DNA of 64,000 bases from Bombardia bombarda (taxonomy: Eukaryota > Ascomycota > Sordariomycetes > Sordariales > Lasiosphaeriaceae): the NCBI GenBank assembly GCA_030512295.1, contig JAULSR010000003.1:2790001-2854000 (forward strand), read 5' to 3'. This document shows, piece by piece, positions 54,374 through 64,000 of the stretch. The first letter of the stretch is position 1. Every line of letters starts with the position of its first letter. The position numbers were made by a program, and so were the translations under genes. A model generated the notes under the pieces. The model searched no databases, was not told the DNA's origin, and was given only the letters and a program-made list of their open reading frames with translations.

Positions 54374-57300
54374 ATGTTGCGACGGCCGCCTGGCCACGTC
54401 GCCCAGCGCAAATACCTTTTGGCATTTGCATTCTTTCTCCTACAATGCCTCCCACTCGCCGATGCTCAGCAGCAGCATCATCCGAGCTCTCCGTCAGGGG
54501 CCGCCGCAGAGGCCGCACCACCGGTGCCCTTGACCCGCCAAGAGGTCGTGCAGACCCCCGGCATCCACGACCGTCGTAAGACCACCTTCACCGCCGAGAA
54601 CCCCTCGAGAAACCACCAACGCATTCGCACCGATCCCATACTCGTTGCCGACGATGCGAGCGCCCACGCTTTGGCTCCGGACCTGTCCGTTCGAGCACCG
54701 CCTTCAGGTTACAAGACCAACTTCGACGTTGGCCTCTCGCAGCACATTGCGCGGAGGAGCCTGGAGGATTGGGAAGTAGAAGACTTTGTTCTTCTGGCGA
54801 CCGTCGATGGAGACCTATACGCCAACGACAGGCAGACAGGCCATGAGCGCTGGCGCTTCAAGGCGAACCACCCCATGGTCGAAACACGACACTTTCGATC
54901 AAACGTCTCCGTCCTCGACGAAGACTACGACCCAAGAGATCACTGGATCTGGGTTGTCGAACCCACTCGCGACGGCGAGTTATACCTTTGGAGACCGGAC
55001 GAGAACGAAGAAGGGAATAGTGCCGGGCTGACAAAGTTGCCTTGGACTATGAAGAAGATGATTGAGGAGTACTCTCCCCATCACGAAGACGGGATTCATT
55101 ACAATGGTGTTAGGAAAACCACCACCGTCACTTTGGACGCCGACACTGGAATCCTTATCAAGGAGTTTGGCTTCAGTGACACCTACATCAACAGAGTCGA
55201 GCCTGAGAGCTGCTCTAAACCAAACGCGCTCGCCGATGGAGATCGCGCAGAGTGCAGTAACGGTGGGACCATTACCCTTGGTCGTACCGAGTACTCTTTG
55301 GCGATTCATCGAGCCGATGGTAGTCTCATTGCGTCCCTCAAGTATTCCGAGTGGGGTCCCAACACCCGAGACTACGATCTTATCCAGCAGCATCACGTCA
55401 CTAAAGACAACCGCTACTTTGCAGGTCAGCACGACGGAAAGGTCTACGGGTTCGACTTTGATCGAACTAGCGACGCCCGTCCACTTTTCACAAAGAAGCT
55501 GGCCTCACCCGTTGCCCGTGTCTTCGACGTCCTTCATCGATGGGGGGCATCGTCCACTGGAGATTTAGACCTGATAGCCCTTCCACAACCGCCGCTTCCC
55601 GTCAACAATGAAGAGAGCTTACGCCTTCGAAACGAAAAGGTCTTCATAAACCAGACCGAAGTGGGGAGTTGGTATGCTCTTTCAGGGAGCCGGTACCCCT
55701 TGATCCTCCATGCTCCGGCGGCGCCGATTAACAACGCGGAGTGGTGGGAACTTCAGAACGCGTTTGAGCTGATGGACGACGCGCAGCTATCCAAAGCCTT
55801 GATTGGAACTCACCCACTGCCGTATGGTCGGCCTACAGACGCTGCAGGTGTCGACCACGAGCGCTTGATGCTGGACGGACCGCGTGAGCCGGCTGGTATG
55901 AGCCCGTCTCATCCAGAGCTACCATCGTCGGTACCTCCACCTCTACCGGAACAAAGCCGAGTGGCAAGGGGTGCGATGAGCTTGTCGAGATTCGCGCTCG
56001 AAAAGATCTATGACTTAATCCTTAATCCGGCCGCCGTCTTCTTAATCATTGTCTTCCTTTACATTTTGTACTGGGATGATTTTCGTCCCATCATTCGTGC
56101 TTTCCGTCCGAAGAACAAAACTTTCGCCGAGCCACAAATTGAACTAAGCTCTACCAAGTCAGGCCTAGTGTCTGACAAGGAGCTTGTTGTGAGCAACGAA
56201 AACAATGAGCAAAAGCTTGCAACTGAACCTGACGCGCCCGAGATGGCCGACTCCTCAATTGAACAGACAAGTCAAGCGACAGATCCTGTCGGCAAGGAAA
56301 AGCCGCCTACTGTGACCTTTGCCGATCCCCCCGATGGTCCAGAAAAGGCGCCGAGCGAAGGGCCCGAGGGTGGCGCAACCAAGAAGAAAAAGGCCCATAG
56401 AGGGCGCCGAGGCGGCGTCAAGCACAAGCCAAAGAACGGTAACGCCAAGGAGAATGGGGAGGGTTCTCAGTCACGCGAAGACGAACCCCCTGAAGCGACC
56501 GTTGAAGAAGTCGTCAAGAAGGCCAAGCAGCTCGGGGCGGAACCGAAGCTCGAGCCTGACATCATCACCGTCCCCAATGGCGTTGAAGAGGTATCAGGCC
56601 CCATTCTCAAGATGGGCAGCCTCGAAGTCAATGAGGAACAGCAGCTAGGAACGGGAAGCAACGGCACTGTGGTCTTTGCGGGCAAGTGGGATGGACGTGA
56701 TGTTGCTGTCAAGCGCATGCTGGTCCAGTTCAACGAAATCGCCAGCCAAGAAACGAAGCTATTGAGAGAGAGTGATGATCATCCCAATGGTAAGTTCTGC
56801 ATGCCCTGGTCACAACGGGAGAAAGCTAACAGGCACAGTCATCCGGTACTATGCCCAACAGCAGCGGGCAGCGTTCCTCTACATTGCTCTTGAGCTCTGC
56901 CAGGCCTCTTTGGCTGATGTTATTTCGAGGCCGAGTCAGTTTCGCGAGCTGGCACAGGCAGGCGAGCGTGATCTGCCCGGCGTCTTATATCAGATCACCA
57001 GAGGTCTAAGCCATTTGCATAGTCTGCGCATCGTTCATCGAGACCTCAAGCCTCAGAATATTCTTGTCAACATGGGCAAGGGTGGCCGACCACGTCTCCT
57101 TGTCTCAGATTTTGGTCTCTGCAAGAAGCTAGAAGGCGGCCAATCCTCGTTCGGTGCCACCACTGCCCATGCCGCCGGAACCTCCGGTTGGCGCGCGCCT
57201 GAACTTCTTATCGATGACGACGGCCCCGGACCGATATCTATGACACTTACCGATCCGGGCTCGAGTCTGGGTCATAGTGGATCAGGTATCGGCTCAGGTG

Positions 57301-58019
57301 TGGTGGGAGCCGAGATGTTTGGCGTGAATGCCCGCCGCGTCACCCGGGCCATCGACATCTTCTCACTGGGACTAGTGTTCTTCTACGTCCTCACAAAAGG
57401 CAGCCACCCTTTCGACTGCGGCGACAGGTACATGCGGGAGGTTAACATCCGCAAGGGCACCTACGATCTGGATGCCCTCGACGCTCTCGGCGACCTCGCG
57501 TACGAGGCACGCGATCTCATCCGCAGCATGCTCGAGCCCAAACCCAAGGACCGCCCGTCCGCGCGTGAGGTCATGGCGCATCCTTTCTTCTGGTCCGCTA
57601 AGAAGCGGCTCGAGTTCCTGTGCGACGTCTCTGACTACTTTGAGAAGGAACCGCGCGACCCGCCGTCGGACCCGCTCATCCGGCTGGAGAGCTACGCTGA
57701 AAATGTCATCAAGGGCGACTTCCTCAAGAAGCTCCCCAAGGAGTTTGTCGACAGCCTCGGCAAGCAGCGCAAGTACACGGGCACGCGCATGCTGGATCTG
57801 CTCAGGGCGTTGCGCAACAAGCGCTATCATTATGAGGATATACCCGAGTCCCTTAAGAAGCAGGTCGGGCCGTTGCCTGATGGCTTCCTTGGGTTCTGGA
57901 CGCGCAGGTTCCCGAGCTTGCTGATTGCGTGCTGGAATGTCGTGTACGAGGTGCGTTGGGACGAGACAGATCGGTTCAGAGACTATTATGGGCTTGCGGG
58001 GTTGCAGGAGGATATTTGA
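54374..58019 (+). CDS. IRE1: ER stress sensor Ire1 (transmembrane kinase/endoribonuclease)
   Basis: Two exons (54374-56789 and 56839-58019; 49-bp intron, phase 1) give 1,198 residues. A signal peptide (LLAFAFFLLQCLPLADA) leads into a luminal sensor with PQQ-like strands (LLATVDGDLYANDRQTG and later GQHDGKVYGFDF). One membrane helix lies at about residues 553-568 (VFLIIVFLYILYW). After a Lys-rich linker comes the kinase: glycine loop GTGSNGTVVF, Lys780 in VAVKRM, HRDLKPQN with Asp near 874, DFG in VSDFGLCKKL, and WRAPELL. The KEN RNase follows (FLCDVSDYFEKEP, YHYEDIPESLKKQVGPLPDG). In fungi Ire1 oligomerises on misfolded proteins in the ER and its RNase splices the HAC1/hacA mRNA. All catalytic residues looked for are present. 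The length is typical. Confidence 0.97.
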
Positions 58020-58361
58020 GATTGGTGGAGGGGGAGGTTAGGTAGTTTGTTAGTAGATAGCGAGCAAATGATTCAGCGCATTGCATTCACCATAAACCCG
58101 TTAGTCTTGACTAGGTGTCCATCTGCTATCTATAAGTGAGATAGTCACAGATGGGATAATTCTCGGTGGGAAGATGATCACTTGTGGAGTGCACACCTGC
58201 TTGAATATCTTAGGCTCTCCCATGTAAGCCACTCAGGTAGGTGCATATTACATACACAGACAGACAGACAGACAGATGCGATAGCCCGACAAAATCGATC
58301 GACTCATTCAATAATCGATTAGATATTGAATGATTTGATGACCGGACGGTAGACGGGCGCA
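58020..58361. other. Convergent spacer between IRE1 and the Hel2-like gene
   Basis: 342 bases with 3' ends of both genes; a short ACAGACAG run at about 58255-58275. Confidence 0.5.
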
Positions 58362-61139
58362 TCAACAACCCCAACTACCAAAAGCTACCGCCCTAACCCC
58401 ACTGCATAACAACCTGCTTCTTGTTCTTCTTCTTTCCCCCCTTTCCACCGTCCGCTGCATCATCCGCGGCAGCTCCCCAGAAGATGGCTCCTCCGCAGCC
58501 CCTCCTGCTCCTCCGCCCCAGCTAAACCCCGTATCCCTGTTCGATCCAATATCCCTTCTCACCGCCCGTCCACCACCATACCCGAAGATCGTCGTCTGCG
58601 GCTTCGGCGCCGCCGGCAGCGCAGGGAACGCATCTTCGCCACCTCCGCCGCCCCTCCTTCCACCACCAGAGGAAGTGTTTTGTCTGGACGACGGCTGCAG
58701 CGCCGCCGGCGGTGGCGGTGCGGTTCTGCCTCCAGAAGAAGACGAGCCGCCGCCAATCCAGCTCGGCTGCGAGGGCTTTGCGGACTTTGACGCGCCCGGC
58801 AAGGCGGGGAACGACGACGACGACGACGACGACGACGATGGCGTAGCCCTGCTTGCTGCACGGTCGGAGAATGCCGTCGAGCCACCACCACCACCACCTC
58901 CTCCTCCTCCTCTGCTGCTGCTTCCAGCGCCGTTGGAGCGAATCGACAAGACAGCCTGCTCCAGCCCCGTGTTGCTGCCCCTGCGGGTGCTATTCTTCAG
59001 CCTGAGCACCCTGGTTGAGTTCCTCGACTGCGCGGCAGCAACCGTGCTGGACGGGCCAGCAGGACCGCCGACCCTGGGGCTCGCGGCGGCGGCGACGGCC
59101 CAGCCGCTGGAGGCGGTGGTGGCGCCGTGCATGCCGCCGAGCGTGGGCAGCGAGGGGTAGTCCTCGTTGACGACGCGCCAGTTCTGGAATGCGGAGCGGA
59201 GGGTCTCGCCCTTCTTCTTGTCGTCGAAGAGGTCGGCGACCTCGCGGACGAGGGTGCCGAGGGCGTTTGCCGAGGTCTCGCTGAAGAGGGCGAAGAAGGC
59301 GCCGATGACCTGCCCGGCCGTCATGGAGGCCTTGTTGAAATCTGAGATGTAGGAGCGGAAGGTGGCGATCTTGGCGGCGTTGTTGCCGAGAAGGTTGGAG
59401 GCACGCTCGATGACGGCGCTGTGGCGCGTCAGGCTGGCGCGCTGCTCCTGCGTGAGGGAGGAGAGGTCGGCGATGGTGAGGGTTTCCATGGCGTCCATGG
59501 CGTCAATTAGTGGCTGTGAGGATTGTTGTTGTTGACTGCTTCCGCCTCCTCGAGATGATTGTTGAGCTGCACCCGCGTTTGTGCGACGCGAGGTTTGTGT
59601 GGGTTGTGCTGCGTGGCTGGGCCCAGGCGGCGGTGCAGAGTTGTGGATAGCCATTTGGCGCTGGAAGGCGAGCTCGTCACGTCGTAAAGGTTGTGCTGAG
59701 CTAACGGGTAATGCCTCTGCGTTGGGGTCACGTCCTCGTCCGCGGTGGTCGCGCCCGCCGCTGGGGCCTCCTCGTCGCTCTTGCTGATAAGGTTGGCGGA
59801 AGTCGAAGCCCGACATGTCGACCAGGCGTGCGTCGCGCCTGACGTCTTTGGATAAAGAGTTTCCGTGCTCGCTCAGCTGGTGGGCCTTGAGGTCAATCTC
59901 GGACTCGAAGACAACAAACTTCTTCTCCAAGCATTCCCTATCGATGCAGAGGAAATGGTCGTTCTTGAAATGTCCCTCCAGAGCATTGTAGTCCATGTAG
60001 TAGTGTGGCTTTCTCGAGTCTCTCCGGTCGCAGATGAAACAGCGCTCGTGTTTGTTACGGCAGTGCTCGTACAGCTTATCGTCGTCGTAGAAGCGCTCCC
60101 CGCAGAAGCTGCAGAGAGGATGGCCCTTAAAACCTGTCTGGTCGATAGCGCCGGGCTTGTCGTCGCCGTGACGCATGTGGTCTCCTAGCTCCTTGTCGTT
60201 GAACATATCGTGCTCGTGCGTGAACACCTTTTTATTTCTGGTGCAGAGATCGCACAGCTTCTTGTGGTGTGTTGTACGGACATGGCGATGCAAGTCGGGC
60301 CAGCCGAGGCCCGCGAAATCGCAGTCGCCGTCTGGGCAGTTGTACCTGAGGAGAAGGACGCTGTCACCAACAATATCCTCGCTGGTGTACCGGATACCGA
60401 TATTGTCGTCGGTGCTGGTGATCTCTTTGTCGGTGTACTCCTCGTAGCGTTTATTCGCATCATCAGTGAATATCACAAACGGCGCGGCCGTCTATTTATA
60501 TCGCGTGCGGTCAGCTAACAGTCTGGAATCTTCCCTAGGTACAGGTCACAGCTAGCTTACCCGACAATGTGGACATTCCTGATTCTTGTAGAGGGCCCTT
60601 AATCGCAATGCGCAAATGTGGCAGGTAGCGTGGTTGCAGGGTGAGACAGAGTGGTGCAGCATCGGGTTGGCGCAAATGAAGCAGACTTCGGCATCATCGT
60701 CGTCGGCGGCGGCGTCTTGCGCCTCGGCCTTAGCCTTAGCCTTGAAAGCTGGCGGTTTGCCTGGTTGGGCTGCTGGTTGAGGTGGCCTGTCGCCGTCGTC
60801 TGTGTTGGTATGCGCTCCTCCTCGTCCCCCTCTACCTCTTCCCCGGGCAGCACCACCCCTACCGCGACTTCTGCCACCTCCACCTCCACCAGCAGCTGCA
60901 TTTCCATCAGCACCTCCTCCTCCTCCTCCACCGCCGCCGCCGCCTCCGCGTCCTCGCCCTCTTCTACTGCCGTCGCCCCGAGGCTGAGATGGTGGTGTTT
61001 GACTCGACGGTCCGCCGTGGCCAGTTGCGGGCGCGCCTCCGCCTGTCGAGGCCATAATGCTTGCAGTGTCGATCGAAGCCTCGTTTGCGGTCGGCAGTTT
61101 GGTTGTCTGGGGGTGTATGCGGAAGATGGGGTTCGCCAA
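58362..61139 (-). CDS. HEL2: RING/zinc-finger E3 ubiquitin ligase, Hel2/ZNF598 type
   Basis: Two exons, 61139-60561 and 60491-58362, joining ECPHCR to TAAPFVIFTDD in phase; 902 residues as read. Exon 1 has RGG-rich sequence followed by a RING (about 152-192: CFICANPM, SPCNHATCHIC, ECPHC). Exon 2 has the arrayed zinc fingers of this family (YNCPDGDCDFAGLGWPDLHR, KLCDLC, PLCSFCGERFYDDDKLYEHC, ERCFICDRR), then low-complexity Ser/Gly. Hel2/ZNF598 ubiquitinates 40S proteins on collided ribosomes and starts ribosome quality control. The final frame ends ...RAVAFGSWGC. A neighbouring frame over the last 35 codons reads GGKGGKKKNKKQVVMQWG before TAG, which looks more like a natural Lys-rich tail, so a one-base frameshift near 58490 is likely. 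Start could also be ATG 61055. Confidence 0.92.
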
Positions 61140-62963
61140 GACAAGTGCTAAATGACGATATCTTGTGTGCAGCAGTTATACCCAGAAGTAAACAAAATTC
61201 CAATACTGCACTGCAAAAAAAAAAAAAAGGTCAAGATGGCAAAGGGAGAAGGTTTGCAGCGGTTGTGAGAGTTGTCCTTCGTTTGGCAGCCTTAAGTGTT
61301 GACGTTGCTCGATGGTTCTTGGTGGGGTCACAGCTCTGTGTTTTAATCAGCACCGCACCGTCGTACACGCAGCAGCATTGGCCGGCCTAGTGGATTTTGA
61401 CCTTTTTTCCCCGTGGCGCGGCGGGATCGAAGGCAGGGGTGGGAGCAAGGGCAGCGCGGGCCTTTGCTCGCCGGGATGTGTCATTTGGTTGGGGGGGGGG
61501 GGGCAAACAGCCTAGGGTGGGCGGGAACGGAACCAGCCTAGACTTTTTCAAGCTTCCTAGCGCTGGAAGGAAGCAATCATAGCGAGCAGCAGAGCCAAAA
61601 GTCGCAAATGACAAGATTCCCTCAGCCACAATAATTATAGATGATTTCATAAAGAACCATACATAAAATGGTTCGTCTCCCAACAGATGAATAATCCCCC
61701 GCATAGAACGAGATAGTGTGGCTCAGCGCTGCATTGACCAATGGGCTGGCCATGGGGTGGCGCTTCTAGAAGGAAAAGGAAGAGTCACACCGTCGTCCCT
61801 AGCCCCGGGCTCGGCTACCGCTATCCGTACCTTATATGCGCTGAGGTGGTGGAAGAAAAAGGAGTCAGACACGCATTTGAGTCAAGAAGGTATTTGATAC
61901 CCTGCAAGGCCGATTGATTAATCTGGCGCAGTCGACGGAAGGATGTTTGCAGCTGTGTAATTGATAAGTTTGTTTGCCCGAGGGTCAATCTCGACAGTGA
62001 CAAGACAACACCTCATCACGCAGCCATCACCTAAACACCCATGTAACTAAACGCAATGTATTCTCATAACTAAGCTCTCTCTGAAATGAGAAAAATCAAG
62101 GTATCCCGATATTAAGTAACGTAAAAAGTGCTCATGTGTATGTGTATATACGCGCGCGCTTTGTGTGTGTTTGTTGATATCTCATCAAGATAAACCCCCC
62201 CTCACCCTTATTTTCCCTCCCCCTCAGCTCGACCTCGCCAGAGCTAGCCAGCAGACAGCCACAACAGGCCCCATCACCACCAACAACTTGAGTACTAGAC
62301 ACTACCAATAATACAGAAAAATACCTTATGATATGCTGGGGGAGAAAGGGTGACAAGGGCAGAACATAGGAAGTAGGTGTATTTCATTCGCCCAACCTTT
62401 CACCTGTTTTTTGTGTTGTTTTCCAGCCCCGCATGTCGTCGTCGGCGCGTTATCCCAGGTTGAACATCTATCCACTTGTACTCCTGCGTGGACTGGACCA
62501 GATGTTCACTCAACTCAATGAAAAAGGCACTAAGCAGGAAGAGCAAGAGTAAGGGAAAGCAGATGCAGCCAAGGACATCGTCAAAGGGGCATCACCTGCT
62601 TCCCGTCCAAACAAAAATTACTCAAAACTTGCAATGCCCGACGATCTTTCGAGCGAGACCTCTCCTATCTCTCTTCAAGCCGTGTCCCAAATGACTGACG
62701 ATCAACGAACTTGAGGTAGAAATATTCCAAACCCCAATAAACCCAGTGTTTAGAGGGCGAAAGGTGAAGCTGTGAAAGAAGAGGAAATTCGAATATGATT
62801 GATGCCCGCCGGTAGCAATAGCCAGCCCGGTATGAGGAGGCATAGCAAAAGAGATAGCCCTGAACCGACCAAAAAAAGTATTGTTCCCAGACGCCATGCA
62901 CGCCCAACGATACAAGCCCTTACTGATGATATGGAAACGACGCGTAATATGTTTTCGTGAGTG
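61140..62963. other. 1.8-kb spacer
   Basis: Carries a run of 13 G at 61491-61503, an A run near 61215, and the Hel2-like promoter. No gene supported. The right part is 3' flank of the SWIB gene. Confidence 0.45.
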
Positions 62964-63984
62964 CTACTGCTCCTCTTCAACGGGATAAAGCTGGTGGCCG
63001 AGCAGCTTGTTCATCTGAAACATGTCGACTCGAGTCTGCTTGAAAATTGCTTGCATCTTTTCGTCGCATAATATTTGTCGCCTGTCGCTGGGGTCCTGCA
63101 GGTCGTTGCCCTTGATGTATTCCCATAGCTTCTTGACGACCTGGGGCCGGGATAGCTGTGTTTTGTCGAGTATTGTTAGCATTACCCGTCTTGAGTCTAG
63201 ACAACACTGGCGCTTCGTCCTCGGGAAAGAAGGAAAACAAACCTGTTGCTCTCCGCATAGCTCGGCAAGCGGGTAGCTCAGGGTAAAAGGCTTTTGAAAG
63301 CCACCGCCTGCCTTGCGCTTCTTGGTTGCGCCTGCATCCGAGCCATCCACATCACTTTCATCATCGGAGCGTACGCGCTTATCGCTCTTCTTCTTGGGCG
63401 TCTTGGCTTTAGGTTTTGCCTTTGCCTTCTTAGTCACCTTGGTAGCACCACCGCCACGGGTGAGTGGCCCACGCGAGAGTCTGTTTTCTTGTGCTTGGAG
63501 CTCAGCTGCTAGACGAGCATCGGCATCCTCATCCGAGCTTTCGCGCTTCACCTTCTTCTTGGCCGGGGGGAGCGAGACCTTGATCTCGCCGTTGGCGTCG
63601 TCGTCGTCATAGTCTACCTCAGCGTAGTCCGAGGGGGAGTGTCCGTTGGTAGCCTCATGCTTAGGGGACGATTCGGGGGCGGCGCCCGAGGGAGGTGTCG
63701 GTATTGTTTGGGTGGCATTGGTAGATATGGCATCGAACCGAGCCTCGATCAGACTCTTGATCGCAACCTAAGTAGTCGAGTAGAGAGAAGTTAGCGGCGG
63801 GGTCTTGGCCAGATAAGATGGAGGAAAGGAAGCAAAGCAGGACAAACCTTTTGGCTGTTGAGGTCTTTGCCAATGGCAGCCTCGAGTCCCGAGCGGATCT
63901 TCTTGCGCGTTACCGTCTCGAGGTCAGCGGCTGCAAGGATGCCGTCGATGATGCGGGTGTATTCCGCCTTCTCCTCCGCGCTTA
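62964..63984 (-). CDS. DEK-C plus SWIB domain chromatin protein, 5' end off the window
   Basis: Three visible exons (63984-63848, 63767-63243 and 63155-62964) give 283 residues in phase; the first exon lies beyond the window (the visible one begins right after a CCACAG acceptor). The DEK-C-like domain reads EYTRIIDGILAAADLETVTR then KKIRSGLEAAIGKDLNSQK. A Lys/Glu/Ser-rich linker follows (KRVRSDDESDVDGSDAG). The SWIB/MDM2 domain reads PFTLSYPLAELCGEQQ, LSRPQVVKKLWEYIKGNDLQ and MFQMNKLLGHQLYP. This architecture is that of yeast Uaf30 (subunit of the RNA polymerase I upstream activating factor) and its paralog Tri1. A nuclear role in rDNA transcription is likely, but the two cannot be told apart here. 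Confidence 0.9.
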
Positions 63985-64000
63985 CTGTGGCAAAAAAAAA

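Overview
The window looks like nuclear DNA from a filamentous ascomycete, most likely a sordariomycete. The genes are GC-rich, mostly split by 45-75 bp introns with GTAAGT/GTATGT-type donors, and separated by lower-GC spacers. The proteins recognised (Msh6, Pre3, Erv2, Ire1, Hel2-type RING protein, Pho80-family cyclin, HET-domain relic, secreted SET-domain protein) fit that assignment. The species is not identifiable from sequence alone. Exon positions below were spliced by hand from donor/acceptor consensus and reading phase.

Left arm (1-14.5 kb): a 3'-truncated histidine acid phosphatase; a five-exon MSH6; a methyltransferase-like gene interrupted by one in-frame TAG; a HET-domain scrap; an intron-containing tRNA-Arg(CCG); an eight-exon MFS sugar transporter; and a SET-domain protein with a signal-like N-terminus and a GC-AG intron. 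Centre-left (15-26 kb): a Pho80-family cyclin preceded by about 4 kb without a gene, proteasome beta1 (PRE3), and the ER sulfhydryl oxidase ERV2 with a 13-bp tandem repeat upstream.

Middle (26.6-48 kb): a rapidly evolving island. It begins with two AT-hook-related paralogs on the same strand, one with five AT-hooks and the other with none intact. Three divergent members of a fungal zinc-finger family (CPFFK-type, with a W-x-x-W/R-D-I-motif region) follow. Then come two short TIR elements of one family, decayed genes (a twice-frameshifted hypothetical, an aminotransferase with a one-base frameshift, a kinase relic) and a 595-bp hAT-like MITE with an exact 8-bp target duplication. The most unusual object is next to it: three tandem, very small two-exon cysteine-rich genes (43.6-47.1 kb, minus strand) not apparent as long ORFs. 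They share an eight-cysteine spacing (C-x-C-x6-C-x2-C-x11-C-x7/8-C-x12-15-C-x2-C), a phase-0 first intron, a related TATA-promoter block and a duplicated 28-bp upstream core. I do not recognise the family; it looks like a metal-binding fold.

Right arm (48-64 kb): a short-chain dehydrogenase, a small hypothetical protein, IRE1 (the ER unfolded-protein sensor kinase/RNase, after about 4 kb without a gene), a convergent Hel2/ZNF598-type ubiquitin ligase with a probable C-terminal frameshift, and a 5'-truncated DEK-C/SWIB chromatin protein. No operons or CRISPRs are expected and none are seen. Functional links are limited: IRE1, ERV2 and PRE3 all serve protein quality control but are scattered rather than clustered.
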